Source: Sipunculus nudus
Taxonomy: Eukaryota; Annelida; Sipuncula; Golfingiida; Sipunculidae
Length of the DNA stretch: 64,000 nucleotides
Direction: 5' to 3'
Assembly: GCA_026874595.1 (NCBI GenBank)
Contig: CM049314.1
Span: forward strand, 28,283,729-28,347,728
Positions 1-13,294 of the stretch are shown here, piece by piece. The translations under genes were made by a program, and so were the position numbers. The notes beneath the pieces are model-generated. The model ran no database searches and was not told where the DNA came from. It saw only the letters and a program-made list of their open reading frames with translations. The first letter of the stretch is position 1, and each line of letters begins with the position of its first letter.

Positions 1-1200
1 CATGTCGAAAATGAGTTTAAGCACCTTTAAAGTCAGACATTTCTGAGTGTTTGAAAATGTTGAACAAAAATATTAAGATAGAAAAATATTACTTTTGCTA
101 ATATCCCCGCACGTTAGCATGAACATTGTAAAAAAAAAAACACCAGAAGCTCTCTTAAAATCCTCATGATATATTTGATAATTCATTATAAACCACCCGT
201 TTACAACCAAACTTCAATTTTGTTTAAATCTTCAGTTCTACAATAATAATGAATGGATTGAATTTAAAACAAGGGACCTGTTTAGTCACGATGCTCGGCT
301 GAAATTGATTATGAGATTATTTGAGAAATGTACACAATACAACCATTTGGAGTTGCCTGTGTTCTGCAATCTGGGCTACATGAAAGATACAGGAGCCTCT
401 CATGAATACATATTTGTATAAGTATCGGAACCTTAACTAAGTGCTGTACTTTGCATGTAAATTATACAAAAGGAAGACAGTGGAGATGAATTGATCAGAG
501 TATAATAATACACATTTAAATTATTATCTGAAATAAGAGGGTTAAAAAAATTAAACTTTTAAATGTTTAAATTAAAAATAAAATGAAAAGGATGGTAAAT
601 CAAGCTGGTCCTGTTAATACTGCACTGTACAACAAATGAAAATTATGACCGAAATCCGTTTAATTATGCAATAAGTAAAAAGTGTGTATTAATTGTTAAC
701 TGTACAATTATCCCATTTATTAAATAACTGTTTTTCATTTCTTTTTATGCATTTACCAATAATTATTGATAATAATTAGGCATTACAGTTTTGTACTGTA
801 TTTGTGTAATATTTCATCTTCAAAACCTTATGTAGTTAAATCAATACAGAAATCATACTTGATTGAATATGAACTTCAAAAGTGTTTGTTTCCACTCACT
901 TTAAGAGAGGATATATCTGATACAGTAAATGTGGTATTATGGAATATAAATAAAAATATATCTCAGAAAGTCATAAACCTGCACTCATTACTTTAGCAGT
1001 GGAACAAGCCAACCAGTCAGTTCCATTGTTCACTGTATCTAATAGTCTATCATACCTTAAAAGATCAATCTAAACTCTTGTGCGTAAAACTAATACAAAA
1101 GCTTCATAAACATTAGAGGACTAGAATACAGGTTGTCGACAAGTGACTACATGTATCCGCCGAAATCAGAGTGGGACGGATGAAGTGAGGCATGGATTGA
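1..1200. other. no gene recognised
   Basis: AT-rich sequence with short open frames only. A piece near 271-310 (ACAAGGGACCTGTTTAGTCA) resembles the AACAAGGGACCCATGGGTCA repeat end seen at 9774, 51140 and 51320, so at least part is decayed interspersed repeat. Confidence 0.5.
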
Positions 1201-1249
1201 GTGGCACAGGGGAATAGAGTGAGATGTGTTGCATATTAGCATGGATGTG

Positions 1250-1480
1250 TGCCACTTAAACATGATTATAGGTGGCGTAACTTGTTATTTGAAAGAGAAA
1301 GCTATCCAAGATGAATACCTATGCAAAATTTCAGGTGGATAAGTCAAACCACTGCTGAGATATGAGTGATTTTTACCCAAGGCAGACAAACAAAAGGACG
1401 CTGGTGTAAAATTTCAGCCCGATCAGCCAAACGACTCAGAAGATATGTGGGTTAATGTGTGAAAACAGACGCACAGATGG
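1250..1480 (+). repeat. decayed interspersed repeat (GTAGGTGGCGCAACCAGT family)
   Basis: Contains AGGTGGCGTAACTTGT, GAAAGCTATCCAAGATG and CAAAATTTCAGG blocks, ending in CAGACGCACAGATGGACG. The same blocks in the same order occur at 39550-39900 and three times at 45260-45620. Confidence 0.6.
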
Positions 1481-1959
1481 ACGCTGTGCAAAGAGGAAAA
1501 GTCAGAGGTTAACCCAAAATGAGTTCGTAAAATGCCGTCCAGTGTTTACGGAGGAGTTCTCCGGAAACTTATGCGTCGGGGGCGGCGCAAAACTCTGTTT
1601 TGGTGGATATAAATTAAGACTATACCATCATATATGTGATTGTAACTGAAATGGGAAACAGGTTACATCTTTCTAACACACATTTTGTCAGGATTCATTA
1701 ACTGAGTTGGATTTTATATGAGTGGCCAGCCAACAAGCTGACTTATAATGCAACAAATTACTTTAACTTTGGCAGGGGTGCCTGTGGCTCAGAACACACC
1801 ATAACGGATCAGAGAGACTCCAGGCCAACACGGGTGCATGAATCCAGCTGGGGGGGGGGGGACTACAGGATCTCTGCAGTTTCTTGGTAGTGACATGGTC
1901 TTCTAAAAACATGAATAAAAGTTACAGTTGCTGATAAACTGCATTATAGTTTCAGGATA

Positions 1960-2465
1960 TTAAAGTTGAAATGTATGTGTATGCATTACATGAAAATTAA
2001 ATCAAGGAGAAAAATATGTCATGGTCGTAGTTGGGCAAAGTTTAAGATGTTGAATATACATTTATGCTAATATTATACAAAATTAACAAAACTGTGTTCT
2101 TGTCCATAAATAACACTTTGTTGACCTAATTTCTGACATATGCTTAGGAAACATATGGAGGACCATATATGCCAAATATGAATAGAATATTGCAAGTGGT
2201 TTTGACAGTAGGCAGTCCTGAAGTGTTACAATATTTTTTTTATGACAAACTTAGGTTTTTGCTTAATTTTTCAAATGAATGAATTCGCAGTGACTTAATT
2301 ACAGGTTTAGTAGGAGAATCATGGGACATCTAACTTCATGGCAATTTTCAGTACCGCAGTTTCAACGGCGTCAAACCGCGCCAGTCAGATAGACAGACAG
2401 ACGGACGATATACACTGACCGATCATTATAACTCAGCTGACTTACAAAGAACTGAGCTGTAACAT
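1960..2465 (+). repeat. interspersed repeat ending in a GACAGACGGACG run
   Basis: Shares the order of blocks with 38110-38740 and 38760-39535: ATGGTCGTAGTTGGGCAAAG, CTGACATATGCTTAGGAA, GGCAGTCCTGAAGTGT, then GATAGACAGACAGACGGACG and an ACTCAGCTGACTTA end. No coding capacity; a non-autonomous dispersed family. Confidence 0.75.
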
Positions 2466-3152
2466 CCTGTTAATTCATTTTGGATAGCTCTATATGTTGT
2501 ATGTGTCAAGTAACGACACCTTTACTCGTTTAATGAAAGTTCAATATTGATTTTGCGAATGAAACCTAATATTCTGCATCTATTCATTTCACATCAGATT
2601 ATTAAATTGATATAGCGCACCGTTGTCAGATTTATATTTACTAGTCACCATTTATCTGGCGAAGTGGTACTTGATAAAATGTTAAATATCAATATATTTG
2701 ATCCGTTTCAAGTAAAGACTTAATTAAAACATCGAATGAATTACAATAGGCAATTGGTCTTTGACATCCAAATAGAAAGAGTCATACTGGTTTATGTTTT
2801 ATATTTAGGCCTACACTCACTCTATAAGTACGACAGTTTACGACATTCGATGTCGTAAGTGGGTTGCACATAACAGCAGGTGGGATGAGTCCAACATTTT
2901 AGTATCTTTGGATTTAATGTGTACAGCCATATACTTGTCTTGGGGTTTTACTAAATTACTACACTCATGCTTATGGTTATCATGAGACAGAGAAATAGCA
3001 GCAATGTTAGCCAAGCAAACGTGTTCTGAACGACCATCAGATGAAATAAATAAAAGTTCCAGTATTCCTGTCTTTGTGAACAATTTCTTCAAGAATGTAA
3101 ACTAAGTTGTGACAGACATGACCAATAACATAATGGCTTAACGTTCATTTGT

Positions 3153-3153
3153 T

Positions 3154-3203
<50 letters not shown>

Positions 3204-3220
3204 TACAGAGAGAGAGAGAG
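3153..3220. repeat. (TA)n(GA)n compound microsatellite
   Basis: About 34 bp of TA followed by GA repeats broken by ATACAG. Confidence 0.9.
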
Positions 3221-3789
3221 ATATGCAGACAGTAAGAGTAACAGTAAGAGACAGAGACTGTGTCTACAGTATCACTGCTCGACTCCTGTTATAAATTTTA
3301 ATATATTAACCATTTAACAAAGACTATTTTATAACTGCCCTTTCTTGCCCTGCAAATGGGTCTTTTCTTATGTATCGTTCAGGTTTCTGGGTAAAACATT
3401 CAGTAAAATATAGTCTTCTTTAATCTTATAAAAACCTGTTGACACCCTCCACAAACAAAATCTTAACATATATATTAAAAAACCGATCCAAGTCTAGGCT
3501 TAATAGCACAATACTGTATCTATGCAATGTTGATATTATAATATTGATACTCATTCAATAGATATAAACATAGTAACATGACTGTTTACCGGCCGTGTAT
3601 TCAGAGATCATAGGAGAACTATTATTATTTTTTACCTTCTTGAAGATATGGTGTCTTGAAAGCAGCTCTTTCGTAGAAGTTACTTTATAAAGTGATGAAA
3701 CAGACCCAGTATATTTTGCAGCTGTTCCCAGTTTAATATTTCCGTGCGCATGACCTCAGCGGGGAACTTGTTATAAATTTCAGTAAATG

Positions 3790-3804
3790 TTATATATATA
3801 TATA

Positions 3805-3854
<50 letters not shown>
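3790..3854. repeat. (TA)n microsatellite
   Basis: About 65 bp of nearly pure TA; the IYIYIY open frame over it is an artefact. Confidence 0.9.
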
Positions 3855-3856
<2 letters not shown>

Positions 3857-3879
3857 TATATAAGTGTCCAAGATTACGA

Positions 3880-4150
3880 GACAATTTAGCCTTGCTCACT
3901 GAAAGTAACTGAGCTATGGAGATCGGTCAGCGCCCGTCTACGTGCTCTGTCTGTCTGTCTATCCGTCTGTTAGACTGGCACGTTTTGACACCGTTGAACC
4001 TACGAATCCAAAAATTGGCATACAGATCTCCTATCAAACACCAATTTAAGTCACTGGGAATTCGTTCCTTTGTATAAATAAAACAAAAACCTCATTTTTT
4101 TCATTAACAAATACTAGTGTAACTCTTCAAGGCTGCCTTTATCAAATCCA
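3880..4150 (-). repeat. interspersed repeat with GTCTGTCTGTCTATCCGTCT, inverted
   Basis: Reverse-complement copy of the family at 1960-2465: the CTGAGCTATGGAG end, the GTCTGTCTGTCTATCCGTCT run, TTGACACCGTTGAACCTACG, CACTGGGAATTCGTTCCTT. A (TA)n tract follows at 4174-4248. Confidence 0.7.
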
Positions 4151-4173
4151 CTGGTGTTATTTCTTTTTTAATT

Positions 4174-4193
4174 GTATATATGAATATATATAC

Positions 4194-4248
<55 letters not shown>
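4174..4248. repeat. (TA)n microsatellite
   Basis: TA repeats with minor interruptions over about 75 bp. Confidence 0.9.
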
Positions 4249-4252
<4 letters not shown>

Positions 4253-4259
4253 TCAAGAT

Positions 4260-6630
4260 ATATTTCCTATGCAGAGGTTAGTCTTGCTTTATTTGTAGGA
4301 GTTATAGATCAGATCATAATATACGTAGTCAAAACAGCAGGAAAGATACTTCCTCACTTAACATGGTAACTGTTGAACGTATAATTGTTTCAAGCATATG
4401 GCTATATTAAATTTAGATTTAATTTTATACCACAAATTAGATAAGGATTTTGTATTTTTTCAAAGTTGTTAGCATTAATGTAAAATTATTACGTAACATT
4501 TTGCCCAACTTTGACAATAGCACTTTTTTTCTCTGCAAACACTGTATTCAATTTTAAAATTTGAAAAATAAAACTCTAAAACCTGGCCAGTTACTGAAGA
4601 TTCTCGGAGGCCATATCATATTGCACTGTTAGGCTCAGACAGTCCACTTCTGTTCATTAGGTCATGGAGTACAGTCTTAATTCCGTGGTACAGCAGCCGC
4701 GTGTGTGTCATAAGTGTAATGATACTCCCATATCCTCCACCCCTTACAGCAATACAATACTCTGCGCAATGCAATAATTGTAATTGTGTAAAGTGCTTTG
4801 CCGAAGACTGTTGATACACATATTATATGTGTTTATTAAATTTCCACGGTGCTTCACAATACAGATGGTTCTTGAATTTATGTATACATAAAATATCTTA
4901 TATTTTCTCTTATACATATGGGAAGGCGATAATATTTTTTTCAAGCATTCATGTATCATGATAATTATTGGTAAACGAATGGAACTAACTCTGGATCTAA
5001 TAAATATGATAATTATATACATAGTTAACAATATACCCTTAGGCTCATTACCAATATTTCCTTATTCTCATTTGAAAAGGGAAAAAAACCCTCTTGTTTC
5101 AGTTAATAAATTAAATATGTAATATTATCAACTGATCTCCACCTTTTTCCTTTTGTTTAGAATTTACATGAATATAATACAGTCACTTACATGACATACT
5201 GATACAAAAAATGAAAGTCCATAAAAAAACACAGGCAACTCAAAATGTGTGTATTGTGTACATTTCTTAAATAGTGATATACATTTGCCTCATTTCAATA
5301 TGCTGTTTGTTTTTATACAAATGCTTCCATAATCAATTTCAACTGAGCCCCGAGAGCCACAGGCTCTTATTTTTAGATCTCGGTTTTAGTCTCGGTCTTG
5401 CATGTGGTCTCAACTTCCAGAGCAACGAGAAATTCCTTTTCACACCATCGCAGCAAGTTTAAATTGTTTTTTAAACATTCTTAACTTTTACCTTCACACC
5501 GCTGATCTCACAAATTTATTTCATCGGGCTGGACACAATACATGTACTGTATAAAGTATGTATGACTTTATATGGTGTACACTAAGTACAAACACGGAGG
5601 TATAATGTATCAATTATACCTCTGTGGTAAGAATTATGAAAACTGGTGAAAACACACACACAAGCACACACACGTGTTCGCACATAGATTGGTTATGAAA
5701 TTATTTTTTTGCCATGGAAACATATTCAGCTGTGTTTGCAGGGGACTTTAAAGATGCTACATTAGGGGTGGCGATCGCCTGGTTCCTCAAAATGGCGGCC
5801 CTGAAGGTATATAATCGATGTCAGAATAGTCTGAAATGTATCACCAAAAATAATCTAAAAGGGAAAAGTTAAGGCATTACTCAAAAATTATTGGACAAAG
5901 ATTTTAAAATATTCGATTTAATAAGAGTCTTAAATTTGAAAGCACAGATCGCCGCATAGGTTACAATTTTCTGAAAAGAAATCATTGATTGGGCACTGGC
6001 GGTCAAACTGGACATTAGGCAGGTTTCTTATTCCATACCTTATTAACCCCCCTGTAAATCTGGTCAACATAGTCTCTTTAAAATACTTCACTCGAAAGAA
6101 AATTAGTGATTTTCTGCGACACTCATATATATTTGACTTAGGAACGGTCTGTAATTTGATATGGCTGGAGCTCTTATGGGCGCCTATCATTCCTGCATGT
6201 GAATTTAAAACAAATCAAGCATATTTTCTGTGATATTGCGCGCAAAAAAATTCACCCATTGTGCTGTGGCGTCCATATCGAAAGTCGTTAAGATCTATAA
6301 TTTGTTAGGAATGGAGCCCTAACAGACACCAATAATTCCTGTGAATTTGTGAAAGATAAAATGAATTCTGCTTGAAAGAATGCGTTATACTGAGGGACGG
6401 ACTGACAAGGTGATAACTCCAAGGCGCCGCTTTACATGCGGGGCCCTAATTACTGTGCTTCAATCTGATATCCTGTCAAAAGGTTGCGACAGCCTGCCAC
6501 CCCAAACGTCTGATTTCTGATCCAGGCCCGTCAGTTTATTTCAGAAGCATGAGTGTTATATTGTCATGGCTGGACAAATGTCACTCAAATGAAATTCTGC
6601 CACAATTTTTTGATGTCATTGTTTGAACCA
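4260..6630. other. no gene recognised
   Basis: Short unsupported open frames only, including overlapping frames on both strands around 5930-6233. The one structural feature is a perfect 10-bp hairpin at 5597-5622. Nothing resembling a known protein family was seen. Confidence 0.5.
5597..5622. repeat. perfect 10-bp inverted repeat, 6-nt loop
   Basis: GAGGTATAAT (5597-5606) and ATTATACCTC (5613-5622) flank GTATCA. It could be a remnant of a short palindromic element. Confidence 0.7.
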
Positions 6631-6819
6631 GATTGAGGCTGAGATTTTTCTCAGGTCTAGGCAGAAAAAAAGACAAATCTTTATCAAATCCAGAAAGTGC
6701 CTCAGAAAGAGCCTGGGACAGTGCTGACGGATGTATGGTATTCATCAATGAACTGTACTGTACTTACATAGATTCACACCGATGTGGCCAGCTGGCTTGG
6801 GTAAAGTTAGATCATGGTA

Positions 6820-8240
6820 ATGTTTATCGGATATCATGGTCTCGGATCTCATGGTCTCAATCTTGGTTTCGGAACTCATGGTCTCGTCTCGGATATCATG
6901 GTCTCGGATCTGATGGTCTCAGTCTTGGTTTCGGAACTCATGGTCTCGTCTCGGATATCATGGTTTCGGATTTCATGGTCTCAGTCTTGGTTTCGGAACT
7001 CATGGTCTCGTCTCGGATATCATGGTCTCGGATTTCATGGTCTCAGTCTTGGTTTCGGATCTCATGGTCTCGTCTCGGATACCATGGTCTCGGAGATCAT
7101 GGTCTCAGTCTTGGCTTCGGATCTCATGGTCTCGTTTCGGATACCATGGTCTCGGATCTCATGGTCTCAGTCTTGGTTTCGGATCTCATGGTCTCGTTTC
7201 GGATATCATGGTCTCGGAGATCATGGTCTCAGTCTTGGTCTCGGATCTTATGGTCTCGTTTTGGATATCATGGTATTTCTGGGGACTCCTGGTTTTAGAT
7301 ATCATTGTTTATATCTAGGGACTCATGATTGTTGTCCCGGATCTCATTGTCCTGTCCCGGGTCTCATGGTCTGGTGTCAAATCTCACGGTCTAGCTCTTT
7401 TTCTCGGATCTCATGGTCTCGTCACGGATATCATGTCTCAGATCTCACGGTCTCGTCTCAGGTCTCATGGCCTTGAGTCTCATGGTCTCGTCTCAGGTCT
7501 CATGGTATTGGTCTCGGGCCTCATGGTTTTGGTCTTTTTCTCGGATCTCATGGTCTCGTCTCGGATATCATGGTCTCGGATCTCATTATCTCAGTCTTGA
7601 TCTCCGATCTCATGGTCTCATTTTGGAAATCATGGTATATATGGGGAATCATGGTCTTGGTCTCGGATTTCATGGTCCCGTCTCGGATCCCATGGTCTGG
7701 TGTCGGATCTAATGGTCTTGGTCCTTTTCTCGGATCTCATGATCTTGTCACGGATATCATGATTTCGGATCTCGTCTCAGTCTTGGTCTCTGATCTCATG
7801 GTCTCGGACCTCATGGTCTCATCTCGGGTTTCATGGTCTTGGTCTCGGAATGCATGGTCTCGGTCTTTTTCCTTGATCTCATGGCTCGTCACGGATATCA
7901 TGGTCTCGGATCTCATGGTCTCAGCCTTGGTCTCGGAACTCAGGGTCTCGCCTCGGATCTCATGGTCTCAGTCTTGGTCTCGGATCTCATGGTCTTGTCT
8001 CGCATATCATGGTCTCCGATTTCTGGGTCTCAGTCTCGAACCTCATCTCGGATATCGAGATCTCGGATCTGATGGTTTCGGTCTTGATTTCAGATTTGAT
8101 GGGGCTTGGTATTAATTCTGATGGTCTCGTCTCGTCTATCATGGTCTTGAAATTTATGGTCTTGGATCCCGTTGGTCTCTGTCTTTTTTACTCGGCCTCG
8201 GATTTTGTGGTCTTGGTCTCAATTTTGGTCTCGTATTATC
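6820..8240 (+). repeat. 62-bp minisatellite rich in GGTCTC/CATGGTCTC
   Basis: Units begin with GGATATCATGG-like sequence at 6891, 6953, 7015, 7077, 7139, 7201 and 7263, a strict 62-bp period, and become irregular after 7270. Each unit holds three rough sub-units of CGGATCTCATGGTCTC type. Because 62 is not a multiple of 3 and the unit lacks stops, all three forward frames stay open and cycle through the same peptides (GYHGLGSHGLSLGFG, SDLMVSVLVSDLMVS, RISWSRISWSQSWF). The long open frames (for example 6633-7298 and 6814-7476) are best read as by-products, not genes. Confidence 0.92.
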
Positions 8241-8813
8241 AGGTCTTGGCCACGTCACTTTAATTGTTTGTGTGACTTTTTTTTCCATGACGCACAGAAA
8301 TTTTATTTTTCGCTGCAAAACACCCACATTAAATCAACTGTGCGTTATTACTTTGTTGATGTGCCATTCAGGATCAAAATTACCTCACGGGACAAAATAA
8401 TTTGAACAAATATGCTGCTGTTTTCAATCATATGCAGGTTAAATTATTTCGTTGTATGTTCATCAATATGACATTTAATGTAATTCTAGCTGGGTAACTT
8501 AGTACAAAAACTTTCTTTAAGATATTTAAAAATACAAAAAATGAATAGTCACCTTTAATGAACTGACTTCGGAATATATTGGAACATATTATTGCCATAA
8601 AATTTTATATTATACAAACACAAGCGGATATTGTAAAATAAGATTCAGTTTATGTCTTAAAATCTATGGGACGAAAACGAAACTGCTTTCAGTACTTACA
8701 GGACATTAATGCCAGCTGTGTAATGGAAACCGTGCTGTGTCAACAAAGTTCGCCAAATTGCGAACAGTTATATTTTGCATATTCGCAGTCGGAAAGCGTT
8801 TCTGGTTCTTGTC

Positions 8814-8818
<5 letters not shown>

Positions 8819-8892
<74 letters not shown>
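8819..8892. repeat. (TA)n(GA)n microsatellite, copy A
   Basis: About 33 bp of TA then about 40 bp of GA. The duplicate at 20582-20648 has a different TA/GA length, as expected for slippage after duplication. Confidence 0.92.
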
Positions 8893-8893
<1 letters not shown>

Positions 8894-9773
8894 GCGATGT
8901 TCCTTCCGTATCGTTTTAGTTATGATAGCAGCCAATATGATAAACGATATCGTATTTGGCAGCTGCCTCTCAATAAATAGTGGCAAATGTGCATGACGCC
9001 CGGCTGATTAGCTTGAATTAATATTGACACACCATTTTTTATATATTCAATTGCGTAGTTCTTAGACTTTATGGGAACAGAGTGGCAGGAGAGAATAGGT
9101 GAACAGGTGATGGCTGAGAGAGCTGTCTGATATTAACTAAAAATCAGCAAAGAACGTTCTTTAATACATTCTTTCTTTGGCGAATATCGGTAGCTGGTCA
9201 GAGTTGCCTCAGTATTGTAGTTCGGGTGGTATTTTATTAATGTGGAAACAATGCTTTAGGAATCTTTGAGATAACTAATCTGGAATATATTCACACGAAC
9301 AACTGTGAACATCAGGACTTCTCAGTTGATGAAATGCGCAAAGGGATGGGGGTGGGGTTTATATAGTTAATAACACTTCCATGGCCACCTTTCTTTCTGT
9401 CACAAGCTGCCGTCTTGTGCTGAGATTACTTATGCAAAGGTTTATGTTATATATATGTAAGTTCCATGAGTCATGACGCACTGAAGAATAAAAGCCACGT
9501 ATATAGATACCGCCTCCATCTAACTTGCGATTTACAATGAGAGTTTACCAAAACCTGTCAGTATGCAATTTTCACCAAATTCTGGGGGTCACGATTTGTG
9601 CCCTCCTAAGAGTTTGACTGTTAACTAGGCCTGTTTTTTTAAACACGAGACGCAGGGACCTAGCATTCAGTCTTGGATGAGATTGGCAAACACTAGATTA
9701 ACTTTAATCCGTCGAAAGTGTGGTCAGACATAAGTGGAGTCAAATAAAGCTTAAATCACCATGTAGTTAAAAA

Positions 9774-9845
9774 ACAAGGAACCCATTGGTCACGTCGCTC
9801 AGCTGAATTTTTGAAAATGTTTGCAAATGCAAAACTTATTTCTTT

Positions 9846-9894
<49 letters not shown>

Positions 9895-10235
9895 TATTTT
9901 AAAAGCTAAGAGGAAATGGCCGATGAAACTCCAGTTTGGATAAACATATAGATTGCAAATTTGACTAAGGCCTACATATGGCCCACTAATAATGCAAGAA
10001 CCCTTTTAATTTTGGGGTCATGAGTTCAAAGTTTAAGGTCACAAGGACCCATCTCTGAAATTGTGGATGTATTTTGAGCCAAATTCATCATCCCTAACCT
10101 ACCATCTTCCACGTACTGCTTACCTGCCAAAAAGGGGATAACCTTATGGATTTGGGGGTCACACAGTCAAGGGTCAAGGTCACAGGGCCCGTCCGTTCAA
10201 AGGTAAAGGTCACAACACCCACAGTTTGAAAAAAG
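9774..10235 (+). repeat. AGGTCAAGGTCACAG-type interspersed repeat, copy A
   Basis: Begins with the ACAAGGAACCCATTGGTCA motif and a (TA)n tract (9848-9891). Then come TATGGCCCACTAATAATGCA, TTAAGGTCACAAGGACCC and GGGTCAAGGTCACAGGGCCC. Common style in mollusc genomes; no coding capacity. It lacks the ~545 bp that the copy B counterpart carries. Confidence 0.75.
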
Positions 10236-10239
10236 CTTA

Positions 10240-12750
10240 TAAAAATATAATTATAGACACTTTCTGCTGAGCGTTGAGATCCATTGGTCTCTAGTTTACA
10301 ATGTATGGCCGATTATTAACAAAAGTAAAAGGCATAAAAATTCAGACCCCGTCTTAAGCAGCAGTTGAACTTTCCCGAGGATGTAGAGAAGTGTAACCTT
10401 ACGTGCTAAACAAAAACAACCCTCGTGTTTGGATGTATCACTCCGTTCATGCGAAGACTCACATAAATCTGACATCTGAATAGTTTTTGTTTTACCTCAC
10501 ATATTGCATGCACTAATAAAATACGCGGTGTCAGCCCGGACGGGGCATAAGCAGGATGTGTATGTATTGATGAACAGTCTATATAAATTATTATTGATTA
10601 TACTGAAGGAGAAGTGCCTTTGATATCGGCCCTTTGACATTAACAGCGATGCGTGCCTTTTGCCTCTTGAAATAAATGTGTTCAAGTGCTGTTTTTGGTA
10701 TATTTCATGTCAATTTATAGTTTGCGCTATTGAAATAATGTGAACCATATCGTTGGAACGTCAGGTCATGGCATCTCAAAGCAGATTTAGGTATGACAAA
10801 GGGGTTTGCAGCATGATTATAACCATCCTTAACTCTTCATACTCACAAATTGTAGGCTTGGTGACAATAAGGTATTCACTTGCCGCACTGCCTATCCACT
10901 GTCAACAGTTTTTGACACATTTGGAGCTATAACAGACATCTTGTTCTTCTCGCTGGTGACAAGTTCTAATGGATGCTGGATACAGGAGCCTCCGTGATAA
11001 ATGGTGTAATGCTGTTAAAACGGATGCTTTTTCGAATAAATATTTAATAGCCCGGCGTCAAAATACAAAGCAAGTCTTTACCGGTTTACGACTTCAGTAC
11101 CAGAGGAGCCCGGCTGCAGGATGCAGATTGGACTTTAAAAAACCGACTTACCATTACATATGCTAATGTGCAGATGTATATGTGCACTTGTTAGAGGTGC
11201 TATGTTTCAAAGCGATGATATGCCTAAATAACTGATCGAGATGTTGTGTGTTTTTCTGAATACGAACGCAAGATGCCGTAGTGGATTCTAAATTGCTTCA
11301 CACCGAGGTGACCCGTCGTTTGAAGCTCCAACAGCACTACTCTCTCTCTCTCAAGATTTTCCTCTGGAGCCGTCAAGCGAATATGCTAAATGTACGATAT
11401 TCTCTAGACAAGACTTCCGCATTATATTATGTCTATTTGCCCGGTGTTTAAGCTTGAATTTAAATAAGGCCACAAACCCATTTCTTTTCCACTGTAGACA
11501 CCCCCGTTCCATAAAGAGTACTATTGATGGAATATCTATGGCCATTATGAATAAGTAGCCCATCAGTGAACACGCGACACTGAAGTTGAACCAAGAACGA
11601 ATGGTTGCTGCAAAGAGCTGTTTTTAATGCACAGGATGTTTTTAGTGGCATGGCAAAAATAGTTTTTATCAAGATATATACTGGGAGTAGCATACAGGCA
11701 GGAGAGACTGCAACGCTCGACTGCAAATTTGATTGTTCTGTCCCTATATTTGTGATTAATGTCCAGCCAAATGGACGGGAGTCAGATAATAGCCATGTCA
11801 TAGTTCAGATGACCTTTAGTCGCCTAGGCCAATAAAGTGTTTAATGAGTAAACACAATGTTTCAGGACAATCTATGGACCCATAAATTCTGTAACAGGCT
11901 ATCAAAGACGCTAGTACAAATGCATCAAATATGAAAATGATTGAAGGTGGCACTACCAGATTGTTCAACTAATAAATCTTTGTATTACCAATGGGCATAA
12001 AAAATTGAAGTTCAGACCATGACTTCACTGCTGTGAGAATATATTGAATGCTTTAATTATGCAACCTCAAAATACAAGAAGAAATGCATAATATCAAAAA
12101 ACAATATCGCTCATGGTGATCTCATTCCAAGCCTTCTAGGGTATACCATCAGTACCTGTCTAGAGTTTATGTTGTAATGCCGTCACCGCTGTATCTATTA
12201 GCCTTCATTCATCCCTAAATAAAAGATAACACAGCGGATGTAATTAATTTGTCATTCTCAAAGCGAGAAAATCCTAAATTTATAAAAAAAATAAAAAGCT
12301 ATAGTTGATGCCGTCACAAGTTTATTGCGGGACAAAGTACACCATTTTGCAAACAAAAGTCTTCACTCCTTTACTGCTAAAAGGGGTGTTTTCACTGTTT
12401 TACTAAACAAAAACAAAACACAGTGCCCGCATGCAGGTTTTCATGGAGTTACCAATGTTCTTTAAAGATATGGAGAGAGGACGGGGAGGCTGGGGGGTTC
12501 TTATAGACAGTATTATGATGCTCATTGCCGCACAGTCGCTTTGAGCTATCATGCCTCAAACCTAGATCTCATTCCCAGGACATGGGTTGGAGACTGACCT
12601 GTGTATAAACTCAAGAAATAGTTTCAGTTTTACTCTTTTCCACTTCAGTTGTTTGTTCGTGCACAATAAGCAATGACCGTGTGAGCGATTATTCTAGAGT
12701 TTTTTTTTTTTCATCACAACGTTTCACATTGCATAGATTTCTGCTCACCT
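10240..12750. other. duplicated sequence, no gene recognised (copy A)
   Basis: The longest open frames are 11460-11801 on the minus strand (113 aa) and 11605-11835 on the plus strand (76 aa). Both are kept in copy B, but that says little because the copies are recent. No known domain is convincing. The copy B counterpart is 22550-25060. Confidence 0.5.
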
Positions 12751-12832
12751 ATCTATTTTATTCGGAGACTTCTCCGCGCTGTACAGAGCTGCCGCTGCAA
12801 ATACTATACTGAATTAATGGCTGGGAATTTTT

Positions 12833-12910
12833 GCGGTGCTGCAAAGCGGACAAAGTTGACCTTTGCCAGCTTTGTTTTGCAGCGCCGCACAGCGCGGCGC
12901 AGCGCAGCGT
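12833..12910. repeat. GC-rich inverted repeat, copy A
   Basis: GCGGTGCTGCAAA (12833-12845) pairs with TTTGCAGCGCCGC (12876-12888), one mismatch, followed by GCACAGCGCGGCGCAGCGCAG. It stands out sharply in GC from its AT-rich surroundings. The counterpart lies near 25143-25220. Confidence 0.6.
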
Positions 12911-13142
12911 TCGGTGTGGCAGGGCCTTTTGATTCTGAAGTGAAAAATGGCTTCTTGAGCCAGTAACAACTATGTCTGCAAAGGATTTGTACCTGTAGAC
13001 GCCTTTCACCCTTTAACATGGACTCGTCCACATATTAGCCGACATCATGATTTTTAGCACCCACACAAACTGTAACCGTTAAGCCTAGAATCTTATAACA
13101 CAACATCCAAGGAGGTTCTTTCCTATATTGGCAAGCGAGTTG

Positions 13143-13294
13143 CCATAAAATATTGTGAACACCCAGACAGTCCGGCAGGGCACAAACCGTTACTGTTGGA
13201 AATAGGACCTTCTAATATGACATCCAGGGAGGTCCTAGAATCCTGAAATTAGGTCCCTGTGGCCTATATCACGTGAGCTTTCAGCATTAAACAT
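13143..13294. other. segment present only in copy A (~150 bp)
   Basis: Copy B reads GCGAGTTGTATTTCCCGGC at 25442-25460, where copy A has about 150 more bases between GAGTTG and TTTCCCGGC. A deletion in B or an insertion in A. Confidence 0.75.

Noticed and set aside
3680-3871. IYIYIY-type open frames over AT tracts here and at 8768, 14779, 14841 and 20465
   Set aside because: Translations of (TA)n and (GA)n microsatellites, not genes.
6633-7298. A 221-aa open frame running into the minisatellite
   Set aside because: All three frames are equally open because the unit is 62 bp and stop-free. The non-repetitive N-terminal part has no recognisable domain.
11605-11835. A plus-strand frame with AGETATLDCKFDCSV, reminiscent of an immunoglobulin B strand
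   Set aside because: No second Cys or Trp at the right spacing, no splice sites that make sense, and the opposite strand has a longer open frame. Conservation in copy B reflects the recent duplication only.
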